Source: Kineococcus xinjiangensis
GTDB taxonomy: Bacteria; Actinomycetota; Actinomycetes; Actinomycetales; Kineococcaceae
Length of the DNA stretch: 64,000 nt
Direction of reading: 5' to 3'
Assembly (NCBI RefSeq): GCF_002934625.1
Contig: NZ_PTJD01000009.1
Location: 1 to 64,000 of the forward strand
Shown here: piece by piece, positions 26,658 through 34,667 of the stretch
Layout: every line of letters starts with the position of its first letter
Position numbering within the stretch: the first letter of the stretch is position 1
Notes under the pieces: model-generated
The model's input: the letters and a program-made list of their open reading frames with translations, nothing else
Database searches by the model: none
Told to the model about the DNA's origin: nothing
Position numbers and translations under genes: made by a program

Positions 26658-28556
26658 GTGAGCGGCACCTTCACCACCGGCATGCGCACCATGGCCCGCG
26701 GCGCTCGCGAGGAACCGCGGCTGTTCGCCGTCGCCATCGCCGGGTCGGTGGTCTACGGCGTGGGGACCGCCGCCACCGGCTGGCTGGTGGGGCGGGTCAC
26801 CGAGCGGGTCGTCGTCCCCGCCGTCACCGGCTCCGCGGGAGGCTCCGTCAGCACCTGGGACGTGTGGCTGGCCGGTGCCGCGCTGATGGCCGTCACCGTC
26901 GTCACCGTCGCCGGGGTCCTGGCGCGGCGCATCTGGGCCGGTGCCGTCGCCTTCGCCCTGCAGGCCCGCTACCGGCGCCGCCTGGCGCGCCGCTACCTGG
27001 AACTGCCCCTGTCCTGGCACCACGCCCACCCCGCCGGGCGCCTGCTGGCCACCGCCGGCTCCGACGTGGAGGCCACCTGGCAGGCGATGCTCGTCCTGCC
27101 GTTCGCGCTCGGCGTCGTCGTCCTCATCGGCGTCGCCGCGGTGGCGATGGCGGCGGCCGACCCCCTGCTGGCCGCCGTCGCCCTGCTCGTGGTCCCCGCA
27201 CTGGTGGCCGCCAACGTCGTCTACCAGCGGCGCATGTCCCCCCGGGTCACGCAGGTGCAGCGGCTGCGCGGGGAGGTCTCGGCCACCGCGCACGAGAGCT
27301 TCGAGGGTGCGCTCGTGGTCAAGACCCTCGGCCTGGCGGACGAGGAGGTCGAGCGCTTCGCCCGCGACGCCGACCGGCTGCGCGCGGCGAACGTGGCGGC
27401 CGGGCGCACCCGCGGCGCGTTCGAGCCGGTCATCGAGGCGCTGCCCAGCCTCGGCACCCTCGCGGTGCTCGCCGTCGGCACGGCCCGCGCGGCCAGCGGA
27501 GCGGTCGGCGTCGGCGACCTCGTGCAGATCGCCTTCCTGCTGGGACTCCTCGCCTTCCCGGTGCGCTCCTTCGGCTGGCTGCTGTCCGAGCTGCCGCGCA
27601 CCGTGGCCGGCGACGCGCGCGTGCAGGCGGTGCTGCGCGAGAGCGCGACGACGCCCTGGGGCGAGCGCCACCTGCCCGACGCCGGCGCCGGACCGGCGCC
27701 CCTCGCGACGACCGGGCTGAGCTACCGCCACCCCGCCCCGGCCGTCGACCCGCTGGCCGGGCAGCGTCGGCACCACGACAGCGGCCCGACCCCGCGCCAC
27801 GAACCCTCCCCCGCTCTCGCCGACGTCTCCCTCGACGTCGCGGCCGGCTCGACGGTCGCCGTCGTGGGCAGCACCGGCTCCGGCAAGTCCACGCTGGCCG
27901 GGCTGCTGGTGCGCCTGGTCGACCCCACCTCGGGCGCGGTGCTGCTGGACGGCGTGGACGTGCGCGAACTCGCCGAGGGGCAGGTCGCGGGCGCCGCGGC
28001 CCTGGTCCCGCAGTCCACGTTCGTCTTCGACGACACCGTGCGCGGCAACATCGCCCTCGGCCTGGACGCCGACGACGTGCCCCCCGACCGCCGCGTGGGC
28101 GACGACGACATCTGGGAGGCGCTGCGGCTGGCGCGCGCCGACGGGTTCGTCGCCGCCCTGCCGAACGGCCTCGACGAACTGGTCGGCGAGCGCGGCTCCA
28201 CCCTCTCCGGTGGCCAGCGCCAGCGCCTCGCCCTGGCCCGGGCGCTGGTGCGGAAGCCGCGGCTGCTGGTGCTCGACGACGCCACGAGCGCCCTGGACCC
28301 GGCCGTGGAACGGGCCGTGCTCGACGGGCTCGCCGCCTCCGGTGCCGGCACCACCGTCGTGGTCGTCGCCTACCGCCCGGCGACCATCGCGCTCGCCGAC
28401 GAGGTGGTCCACCTGGAACGGGGACGGGTTGTGGACAGAGGGCCCGCCGAGGAGGTCGCCGCCCGCGACGCCGGCTACCGCGACCTCGTCACCGCCTACG
28501 CCCGCGCGGCACGCGACCGCGCGGACGAGGCGGCGGGAAGGGCGGGCCGGGCATGA
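26658..28556 (+). CDS. ABC exporter half-transporter, subunit 1
   Basis: A 632-residue membrane-ATPase fusion with a GTG start. The six-helix membrane domain covers about 25-320. The ATPase has G-S-T-G-S-G-K-S-T (Walker A, about 404), L-S-G-G-Q-R-Q (signature, about 515) and L-L-V-L-D-D-A-T-S-A-L-D (Walker B). The residue after Walker B is Asp, not the catalytic Glu, so its own nucleotide site is probably degenerate. Its TGA overlaps the next ATG (ATGA). Together the pair would form a heterodimeric exporter for a drug, lipid or peptide. Confidence 0.93.
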   Translation: MSGTFTTGMRTMARGAREEPRLFAVAIAGSVVYGVGTAATGWLVGRVTERVVVPAVTGSAGGSVSTWDVWLAGAALMAVTVVTVAGVLARRIWAGAVAFALQARYRRRLARRYLELPLSWHHAHPAGRLLATAGSDVEATWQAMLVLPFALGVVVLIGVAAVAMAAADPLLAAVALLVVPALVAANVVYQRRMSPRVTQVQRLRGEVSATAHESFEGALVVKTLGLADEEVERFARDADRLRAANVAAGRTRGAFEPVIEALPSLGTLAVLAVGTARAASGAVGVGDLVQIAFLLGLLAFPVRSFGWLLSELPRTVAGDARVQAVLRESATTPWGERHLPDAGAGPAPLATTGLSYRHPAPAVDPLAGQRRHHDSGPTPRHEPSPALADVSLDVAAGSTVAVVGSTGSGKSTLAGLLVRLVDPTSGAVLLDGVDVRELAEGQVAGAAALVPQSTFVFDDTVRGNIALGLDADDVPPDRRVGDDDIWEALRLARADGFVAALPNGLDELVGERGSTLSGGQRQRLALARALVRKPRLLVLDDATSALDPAVERAVLDGLAASGAGTTVVVVAYRPATIALADEVVHLERGRVVDRGPAEEVAARDAGYRDLVTAYARAARDRADEAAGRAGRA

Positions 28557-30331
28557 GCACCGCCGTGAAGAGTTCCGCCCCGCGCGAGGGTGTGCTGCGC
28601 CGCGCACAGGAACTCGCCCCCGAGATCGCCCAGGGCCTCGGCGTCACCCTCGCCATCGCCGCGGCCACCACCGTCGGCAAGCTCGTCGTGCCCGTCGCCG
28701 TGCAGCAGACCGTCGACACCGGCGTCCTCGCCCCCGGCGGCCCCGACGTGCAGCGCGTCGTCGTCCTCTGCGCCGTCGCCGCCGTCATCGTGCTGCTCAC
28801 CACCGTCACCGCCTGGGTGGTGAACGTGCGGCTGTTCCGCGCCACCGAGGCCGGACTCGCCAGCCTCCGCGTCCGCGCGTTCCGCCACGTCCACGACCTC
28901 GCGGTGCTCACCCAGAGCGGCGAACGGCGCGGCGCCCTCGTCAGCCGCGTCACCAGCGACGTCGACACCATCTCCACGTTCCTGCAGACCGGCATGCTCG
29001 TCCTGGTCCTGTCGCTCGGGCAGGTGGTGCTCGCGACGGGCCTGATGTTCTTCTACTCCTGGCAGCTGGCACTGGTGGTGCTCGGCTGCTTCCTGCCGCT
29101 GGTCCTGCTCCGCCACCGGTTCCAGCGGCCCGTCGCCCAGGCCTACGCCGCGGTGCGGGTGCGGATGGGCGAGATGCTGTCCGCGATCTCCGAGACCGTC
29201 GTGGGCGCCGACGTCATCCGCGCCCACGCCGCCTCCGCCCGCTCCTGGCGCACCGTCGACGCCGCCGTCGAGGCCCACCGCAAGCAGGCCGTCAAGGCGC
29301 AGGTGGCGACCGCGGCGACGTTCTCGTCCGGGGTGCTCGTCTCCGGTCTCGTCGTCGCGCTCGTCCTCGTCGTCGGCACCCTGCTCGGGATGAACGGCGA
29401 CCTCACCCTCGGGCGGCTGCTCGCCTTCCTCTTCCTCGCGCAGCTCTGGGTCGGGCCCGTGCAGGCCACCGCCGAGGTGCTCAACGAACTGCAGAACGCC
29501 CTCGCCGGCTGGCGACGCGTCGTCGAGCTCATCGACACCCCCGTCGTCGTGCCCGAACCTTCCAGGGACCGGGTGCGGGAGCTGCCCGCCGGGCCGGTCG
29601 AGGTGCGCGTCGAGGACGTCGGCTACGCGTACCCGGGCACCGATCGTGCGGTCCTGACGGGTGTGTCCCTGCACCTGCCCGCCGGCTCCCGCACCGCCGT
29701 CGTCGGGGAGACCGGCTCCGGCAAGACCACCCTCGCCCGGCTCGTCACCCGCCTCGTCGACCCAGTGCAGGGGCGGGTGGTGCTGTCCGGGGTCGACGCC
29801 CGCGACCTGCCCGGGCGCGAACTGCACCGCCGCGTCGTCGCCGTGCCCCAGGAGGGGTTCCTCTTCGACACCACGATCGGGGAGAACGTCCGCCGCGGGC
29901 GGCCGGGTTCGTCGGATGACGACGTGCGGGCGGCGTTCGCCGAACTCGGACTGGGCGACTGGCTCGACGGGCTGCCCGACGGGCTCGACACCCCCGTCGG
30001 GCAGCGCGGAGAACGGCTCTCCGCCGGGGAGCGGCAGCTCGTCGCGCTGGCGCGGGCGCACCTCGCCGACCCGGACCTGCTGGTGCTGGATGAGGCGACC
30101 TCGTCCGTCGACCCCGCGACCGAGGTGCGGTTGCAGCGGGCGCTGGAGGGGGTGCTCAGCGGGCGGACGTCCGTGGCCATCGCGCACCGGCTGTCGACCG
30201 CGGAGGCGGCGGATGTGGTCGTGGTGGTGGACGGGGGGCGGGTCGTAGAGGTGGGGGCGGCGGGAGAGCTGGTGCGCGCGGGTGGGGCGTACGCGCGGCT
30301 GCACGGCGCGTGGGCGGCGGGGCGGGGGTGA
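28553..30331 (+). CDS. ABC exporter half-transporter, subunit 2
   Basis: A 592-residue partner of the preceding gene. The membrane domain covers about 25-320, then G-E-T-G-S-G-K-T-T (Walker A, about 385), L-S-A-G-E-R-Q (signature variant, about 489) and L-L-V-L-D-E-A-T-S-S-V-D with the catalytic Glu present. The asymmetry (Asp in subunit 1, Glu here; LSAGE here against LSGGQ there) is typical of heterodimeric exporters with one active ATP site. The substrate cannot be told from sequence. Confidence 0.93.
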   Translation: MSTAVKSSAPREGVLRRAQELAPEIAQGLGVTLAIAAATTVGKLVVPVAVQQTVDTGVLAPGGPDVQRVVVLCAVAAVIVLLTTVTAWVVNVRLFRATEAGLASLRVRAFRHVHDLAVLTQSGERRGALVSRVTSDVDTISTFLQTGMLVLVLSLGQVVLATGLMFFYSWQLALVVLGCFLPLVLLRHRFQRPVAQAYAAVRVRMGEMLSAISETVVGADVIRAHAASARSWRTVDAAVEAHRKQAVKAQVATAATFSSGVLVSGLVVALVLVVGTLLGMNGDLTLGRLLAFLFLAQLWVGPVQATAEVLNELQNALAGWRRVVELIDTPVVVPEPSRDRVRELPAGPVEVRVEDVGYAYPGTDRAVLTGVSLHLPAGSRTAVVGETGSGKTTLARLVTRLVDPVQGRVVLSGVDARDLPGRELHRRVVAVPQEGFLFDTTIGENVRRGRPGSSDDDVRAAFAELGLGDWLDGLPDGLDTPVGQRGERLSAGERQLVALARAHLADPDLLVLDEATSSVDPATEVRLQRALEGVLSGRTSVAIAHRLSTAEAADVVVVVDGGRVVEVGAAGELVRAGGAYARLHGAWAAGRG

Positions 30332-30442
30332 GGGGCGGGGTGGAGAAGGCGGTGGGGCGCAGACCGGAGTCTGCGTCACTCCTCTTCGCACTGGGCCAGG
30401 AGTTCCCCGGCTGAGCCGGTGCCGCCGGATCCGGCGCCCACG

Positions 30443-31040
30443 TCACCCCGACACGGTGATGCCCGGATCGTGGATGCGCTTGAACCTCGGGGCTCCCCCC
30501 AACGGATCGATGTGGGCGTAGGCGGTGCGCGCACCGCCGGCAGCGGCGACGACGACCTCCTCGATCTCGTCCTGGTCCCTCATCGGCACCCGTGAGAGGT
30601 GCAGGAGGTAGGGGGATGACAACGCTGTTCCGCAACTTGCGGGCGTCCTCCACGAGGTGCCCGAGGTCGTAGTCGAGCCCCACCTCGATCACCACGGGCG
30701 CGTCGATGCAGCCGGCACGGAACTGCGCGAGGGCCGCCGCACCGAGCTGCGACGGCGCGAGCATGGCAAGGTCGAAGAAGCCGCGCGGTCCGTCCGCTTC
30801 CCGCGGACGGGTCTCCGGCCACTCCTTGTGCACCAGCTGGGTCCGCTGTCCCGTCGCCAGGGCGAACTCCCCCTGCAGCAGAGGATCTTCCTTCAGCAAC
30901 TGGAAGAGGCGGGCGTGGATGGAGTGCTCCACCCGGTGCAGGTACGGATCGCGGACGAACTCCTCGACCAGGGAGTCGATAGAGTTCCGGTCCGCTGAGG
31001 ACCCGGGCGTCCGCGCGGAGGTTGGCGATGAGGGGTTCAC
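30443..31040 (-). pseudogene. PD-(D/E)XK-like nuclease gene with frameshift
   Basis: Coding sequence is visible in two frames. From about 30990 it reads E-E-F-V-R-D-P-Y-L-H, V-E-H-S-I-H-A-R-L-F-Q-L-L, R-G-F-F-D-L-A-M-L and P-V-V-I-E-V-G-L to K-L-R-N-S-V-V-I-P. At a run of five C on the minus strand (G at 30611-30615) the good frame moves to Y-L-L-H-L-S-R-V-P-M and continues to a TGA at 30443-30445. Four C in the run would restore one frame. The E...D...E-x-G order resembles a PD-(D/E)XK fold with the Lys replaced. The first codons are unclear because the upstream MNT frame overlaps. Function is inferred by pattern only. Confidence 0.6.
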
Positions 31041-31572
31041 CTCGGCGCACCGCCTCCTCGAACTGCTGCCTGGTCAGCGCCACGACCTGCACGTCGTTGC
31101 CGGTCAGCTCCTCGAGCCCTCGCACGGTCAGATCGACCTGGGTGCTCCAGTGCTCGTCGTCGGCGAGCGTCGCCGAGCGCAGGACGAGCAGGTCGATGCC
31201 GCTTCCGGCGTCGGCTTCCCCGCGCGCCCAGGAGCCGAAGACGGCGACGAGCTCGGGCGCGGGCGTCCACTCCTCGATGCGCGCACGCAGCCGCTGTTCG
31301 ACTGATCGGGCAGCCTCGGCGATGTCCAGGAGGGGCCGGGCGAGGACGTGCTGCCGGTTGAGGCGGTAGGTGACGGCACTACCCACGGGAGCGGCGGTGA
31401 CGAGTCCTTCGGCGACGAGCCGGTGCAGGCACGCGCGCACCTGGGCGTAGGAGCGACCTGCCAGTCGGTGAACCCCCGCACCGGTCAGTGGGGCGTAGGA
31501 CTGCACGAGGACGAGCAGGACGTCAGCGTCGACGGTCGGCGTCACGCTGCGGAGGGGGTTGCTCAGGTGCAT
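30580..31572 (-). CDS. Degenerate MNT-type nucleotidyltransferase with winged helix
   Basis: The frame is 330 residues, but only the first ~197 look genuine; the rest is antisense-like Arg/Gly/Pro sequence overlapping the nuclease gene, so the natural stop seems lost. Residues about 10-70 form a winged helix. The transferase signature is G-S-W-A-R-G-E-A-D-A-G-S-G-I-D-L, in which the first Asp of the usual S-D-I-D is Gly, so catalysis is doubtful. It is the paralogue of the gene at 19962-20591. Two palindromes lie just before the start, consistent with autoregulation by the winged helix. Confidence 0.65.
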   Translation of the reverse strand: MHLSNPLRSVTPTVDADVLLVLVQSYAPLTGAGVHRLAGRSYAQVRACLHRLVAEGLVTAAPVGSAVTYRLNRQHVLARPLLDIAEAARSVEQRLRARIEEWTPAPELVAVFGSWARGEADAGSGIDLLVLRSATLADDEHWSTQVDLTVRGLEELTGNDVQVVALTRQQFEEAVRRGEPLIANLRADARVLSGPELYRLPGRGVRPRSVPAPGGALHPRPPLPVAEGRSSAAGGVRPGDGTADPAGAQGVAGDPSAGSGRTARLLRPCHARAVAARCGGPRAVPCRLHRRARGDRGGARLRPRAPRGGRPQVAEQRCHPPTSCTSHGCR

Positions 31573-31581
31573 GGCGCTCCT

Positions 31582-31616
31582 ATCGGGATCCCGATGGTGC
31601 TATCGGGATCCCGATA
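31582..31616. promoter_or_regulatory. Twin palindromic operator
   Basis: ATCGGGATCCCGAT (31582-31595) is a perfect 14-bp palindrome and TATCGGGATCCCGATA (31601-31616) a perfect 16-bp palindrome with the same core. Their centres are 20 bp apart, about two helical turns, and they end 9 bp before the MNT start at 31572. This is the layout of a dimeric repressor operator; the MNT winged helix is the obvious candidate ligand. Confidence 0.7.
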
Positions 31617-31648
31617 GGGGGCTCAAGCGCGACCTCCCGCTCAGCCCG

Positions 31649-32680
31649 TCACACCAGGAACCCGTCCATGGCGACCGTGGGCCGGCGGGTGGCCGGGTCC
31701 CACGCGCACATCTGGTAGTCGGTGAACGGGGAGTACCCCTCCGGGGCCCAGTAGAACAACCCGAGCGCGCCGATGCTGCGCATCTTCTGGATGAAGTAGG
31801 ACAGGTCCGCCTTGGTCCGCTCGGCGCGGTCCCAGCGACCGCCGAACTCCACCTGCATGACGGGCTTGCCGTAGCGGTTCTTGAAGCCCTCGATGTTGTT
31901 GGCGATGGCGTCGATGGTGGCGGCGCCGCTGGCGTAGGAGGAGAACCCGGAGATGTCCCACCTGCCGCCGTGGTTGCGGTAGGTGTCGAGCCAGTTCGTG
32001 ATGACGTCGCCGTGCTGGGGTTGGGCGAGGTGGACGATGGTCTGCGCGGCGGGGAACACCTCCTTCACCATGTCGTGGGCGGCGTTCAGCAGGCCCGCCA
32101 GCTGGGCGGGGTTGTAGCGGACGCTGCCGGTGGGGACGCAGATGCCGGGGTTGGTCTCGTTGCCGAGCTGGACCCACGCGGGCGAGACGCGGTGGTACTT
32201 CAGCACCATCATGAGGTGGTAGACGTAGTCGTACATCGCCTGCTGCATCTGGCTGTAGGTCATGTCCGCCCACGCCGCCGGGGGGTTCTGCACCCCGACG
32301 GAGTTCCAGGTGTCCCCGAAGTGGGGGTCGATCATCACCTGCATGCCGGCGTCCTTGCACCGCCGGGCGAAGCGCGCGGTCTCCTCCGTGCTGCAGTGCC
32401 CGTCCTGAGGGCTGGAGGAGGGGTTGACGAACGCCCGCAGCCGGACCGCCGTGATGCCGTACGTCTTGAGGATGGCGAGAATGTCGGCCCGGTTGCCGTT
32501 TCGGTCGCACCAGTAGTAGCCGTTCGCCTCCATCTGGGGCACCCAGCTGATGTCGGCGCCCTTGACGAACCCGGTGGCGGCCTCGGCGCCGGTCGCCCCG
32601 AGGGCGGCGAGCCCCGTGCCGGCGAGGGCTCCGGTGAGGAGCGTCCTCCGGGGAACGGCGTTGTTCCGATCGGTGGTCAT
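31649..32680 (-). CDS. Arabinogalactan endo-beta-1,4-galactanase, GH53
   Basis: A 343-residue exported enzyme. The N-terminus has P-R-R-T-L-L-T-G and a hydrophobic stretch ending A-E-A-A, a twin-arginine signal. The mature part begins G-F-V-K-G-A-D-I-S-W-V, the GH53 opening. The acid/base is in L-G-N-E-T-N-P-G and the nucleophile in M-Q-V-E-F-G-G. It hydrolyses beta-1,4-galactan of plant pectin side chains. The gene stands alone, with a near-palindromic LacI-type site about 65 bp before the start. Confidence 0.92.
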   Translation of the reverse strand: MTTDRNNAVPRRTLLTGALAGTGLAALGATGAEAATGFVKGADISWVPQMEANGYYWCDRNGNRADILAILKTYGITAVRLRAFVNPSSSPQDGHCSTEETARFARRCKDAGMQVMIDPHFGDTWNSVGVQNPPAAWADMTYSQMQQAMYDYVYHLMMVLKYHRVSPAWVQLGNETNPGICVPTGSVRYNPAQLAGLLNAAHDMVKEVFPAAQTIVHLAQPQHGDVITNWLDTYRNHGGRWDISGFSSYASGAATIDAIANNIEGFKNRYGKPVMQVEFGGRWDRAERTKADLSYFIQKMRSIGALGLFYWAPEGYSPFTDYQMCAWDPATRRPTVAMDGFLV

Positions 32681-32744
32681 GAAGTCTCCAAAGAACAGGG
32701 GGACCCGGATTCGCACACATCGACGTGACGGGGGGTGAACTTCC

Positions 32745-32758
32745 TGTGACCGGTTACA
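32745..32758. promoter_or_regulatory. LacI-type operator candidate for the galactanase gene
   Basis: TGTGACCGGTTACA is a 14-bp inverted repeat with a single mismatch around a CG centre, 65 bp upstream of the galactanase start and 56 bp before the divergent ADP-ribosylglycohydrolase gene. The CG-centred form is typical of LacI/GalR-family sites controlling sugar genes. No LacI regulator gene is in the window. Confidence 0.5.
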
Positions 32759-32813
32759 GTGCCGCCGGCGCTTCGGCCTGTCAAGTGGAGAACAGGGGAG
32801 TTTCCGGGCGAGG

Positions 32814-34208
32814 ATGGCTCGCATGGATCGACAGCACAGGGTCGCCGGCGCCCTCATCGGCTCCGCGGTCGGCGATGCCCTCGGCGCGCCCTTCGAGTTC
32901 GGCCCCGACGGGCGGTTCAGCGCCCGGTTCCCCTCCCCCGCCCGCGGGGTGGCGACGGAGATGTGCGGCGGCGGAACCCTCGGCTGGGAGCCCGGCGAGT
33001 TCACCGACGACACGCAGATGGCGCTGCTGCTGGCGGAATCCCTCGTGGAGCGGAACGGCCTGGACGGGGCGGATGTCTTCGACCGCTTCCGGCGCTGGGC
33101 CGAGGCGGACCCGCCGGACATCGGCCTCCAGACGCGGGCGGTGCTGGGCTCGTGCCTGCCGTGGGACACCGCTGCGGCGGAGCACTTCCGCGCGGGGAAC
33201 CGCTCCGCGGGCAACGGCTCTCTCATGCGCAACACCCCGGCGGCGATCTGGTTCGCGCGTGCCGGGCGGGAGGCGACGATGGACGCCGCGCGCCGGATCT
33301 CCGCCCTCACCCACGGCGACCCCGCGGCAGGCGAGGGCTGCGCGATCTTCCACGAGGTGCTCCGGGTGCTGCTGGCGGGCGGGGACGCGGACGCGGCGGT
33401 GGTGGACGCCCTTCCGCTCGTGGCGGCGGAGCACCGGGAGAAGTGGGCGCGGGTCTGCGCGCCATCGTGGCGGCCGCAGGACGCGACGGAGGGCAACGGC
33501 GCCGTGTGGCCGACGCTCGGCTCGGCGCTGTGGGCGCTGCGGAACTCCGCCACGTTCGAGGAGGCGCTGCGCCTCGTCATCGACCTCGGCGGGGACACCG
33601 ACACCGTCGCCTGCGTCACGGGGGCGCTGGCCGGGGCCCGCTCGGGCATCGCGGGCATCCCGATGCGCTGGACGTCCGTGCTGCACGGGCGGGTTCCCGG
33701 CTTCGAGGGGCGCTGGGAACTGCCCGACCTGCACCTGCTGGCCCGCCGCCTCGACGGCCACCGCTCCGCGCAGCCGTACGCGCCGCCCACCTCGCACGAC
33801 CTGGAACCGGCCGAGGTGGCGCCCGGGGTGTGGGCCGCGGACCTCGACGGGGCCCGCCGCAGCGACCGCGACTTCGCGGTGGTCTCGCTGTGCCGCACCG
33901 GCGGGCGCTTCGGCCACGACGTGCAGCGCCTCGCCTACCTCGTCGACGACGACACCAACCCCGAGGTCGCCACCGTCCTCGACGACGTCCTCGACGACAT
34001 GGCCGCGCTGCGCGCCGACGGCCGGCGGGTGCTGGTGCACTGCTTCGGCGGGGCGTCGCGCACCGGCCTGGTGCTGCGGGCGTGGCTGATGCGGACCGAG
34101 GGGCTGTCCGCGCAGGAGGCGACGGAGCGGGTGGCGGCGCGCTGGCCGCACCTGGGGCTGTGGAACGACAGCTTCACCGCGGCACTGGAGGAGTTCGGGC
34201 GGCGCTGA
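32814..34208 (+). CDS. ADP-ribosylglycohydrolase fused to dual-specificity-type phosphatase
   Basis: A 464-residue protein with two enzymes. Residues 8-310 form an ADP-ribosylglycohydrolase: G-S-A-V-G-D-A-L-G, F-T-D-D-T-Q-M (about 63-69) and G-G-D-T-D-T-V-A (about 259), the Asp sets that bind two Mg ions and remove ADP-ribose from target residues. Residues about 345-464 form a cysteine phosphatase with the P-loop V-H-C-F-G-G-A-S-R-T-G (about 407), matching HCxxGxxR(S/T). The combination could reverse two modifications of one target or process ADP-ribose phosphate. Start ATG 32814; a second ATG is three codons on. Confidence 0.9.
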   Translation: MARMDRQHRVAGALIGSAVGDALGAPFEFGPDGRFSARFPSPARGVATEMCGGGTLGWEPGEFTDDTQMALLLAESLVERNGLDGADVFDRFRRWAEADPPDIGLQTRAVLGSCLPWDTAAAEHFRAGNRSAGNGSLMRNTPAAIWFARAGREATMDAARRISALTHGDPAAGEGCAIFHEVLRVLLAGGDADAAVVDALPLVAAEHREKWARVCAPSWRPQDATEGNGAVWPTLGSALWALRNSATFEEALRLVIDLGGDTDTVACVTGALAGARSGIAGIPMRWTSVLHGRVPGFEGRWELPDLHLLARRLDGHRSAQPYAPPTSHDLEPAEVAPGVWAADLDGARRSDRDFAVVSLCRTGGRFGHDVQRLAYLVDDDTNPEVATVLDDVLDDMAALRADGRRVLVHCFGGASRTGLVLRAWLMRTEGLSAQEATERVAARWPHLGLWNDSFTAALEEFGRR

Positions 34209-34238
34209 GCGGGCGGGCGGCGCATGCCCCGGGCGTGG

Positions 34239-34421
34239 TCAGCTTCCTGGACGTGCGGGACCTGGCCCTGCCGTCGGGGTGACGTCCGGGCCCTCCCCGT
34301 CGAGCAGGTGCTCGGCCTCGGCGATCTCGTCGAGCCCGGCCACGTCCTCGGCGGGCTCGTCGACGCCGGGGGCGAAGGCGGAGCCCGGCACGTCGTCCGG
34401 CTCGGTCGGCGGGTGGGCCAC
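34239..34421 (-). CDS. Small acidic Pro-rich protein
   Basis: A 60-residue protein from the GTG complementary to 34419-34421, with GAGGAG eight bases upstream. It is rich in Asp, Glu, Pro and Ala (E-P-D-D-V-P, D-E-P-A-E-D-V-A, E-I-A-E-A-E-H-L-L-D-G-E) and probably disordered. No family is recognised. The good ribosome site is the main support. Confidence 0.5.
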   Translation of the reverse strand: MAHPPTEPDDVPGSAFAPGVDEPAEDVAGLDEIAEAEHLLDGEGPDVTPTAGPGPARPGS

Positions 34422-34466
34422 AGCGGTGCTCCTCGGGCGGCTGGTTCGGACAGGAGGAAGCCTGGC

Positions 34467-34642
34467 ACGTCCCCGCGTTCCGGCACGGGGCGGGGACGTC
34501 CGGCCACGACACGCCGGCGCGTCGCGTGCGCAACGTCCCCGTGTCGGGTGCGGCACCGCGGGGCGGGGACGTTCGGCGGCGACACGCCGGCGCGTCGCAT
34601 GCGCAACGTCCCCGCGTAGGCCAGGAGCGCAACGTCCCCGCG
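34467..34642. repeat. Two 49-bp nested palindromic repeats plus partial copies
   Basis: Unit A (34492-34540) and unit B (34565-34613) agree at 45 of 49 bases. Each begins GGGGACGT and ends ACGTCCCC, so the ends are inverted repeats, and each has an inner near-palindrome of 18-20 bp around CGCCGGCG. Extra ACGTCCCCG ends occur at 34467 and 34627-34642, giving alternating hairpins. The period is 73 bp. The region is not coding on either strand. Confidence 0.75.
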
Positions 34643-34667
34643 CCACCCGCCGCCGCGCGCCGACCCG

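Noticed and set aside
34467-34642. CRISPR array
   Set aside because: Only two full units, internally palindromic over their whole length, with no equal-length spacers and no cas genes.
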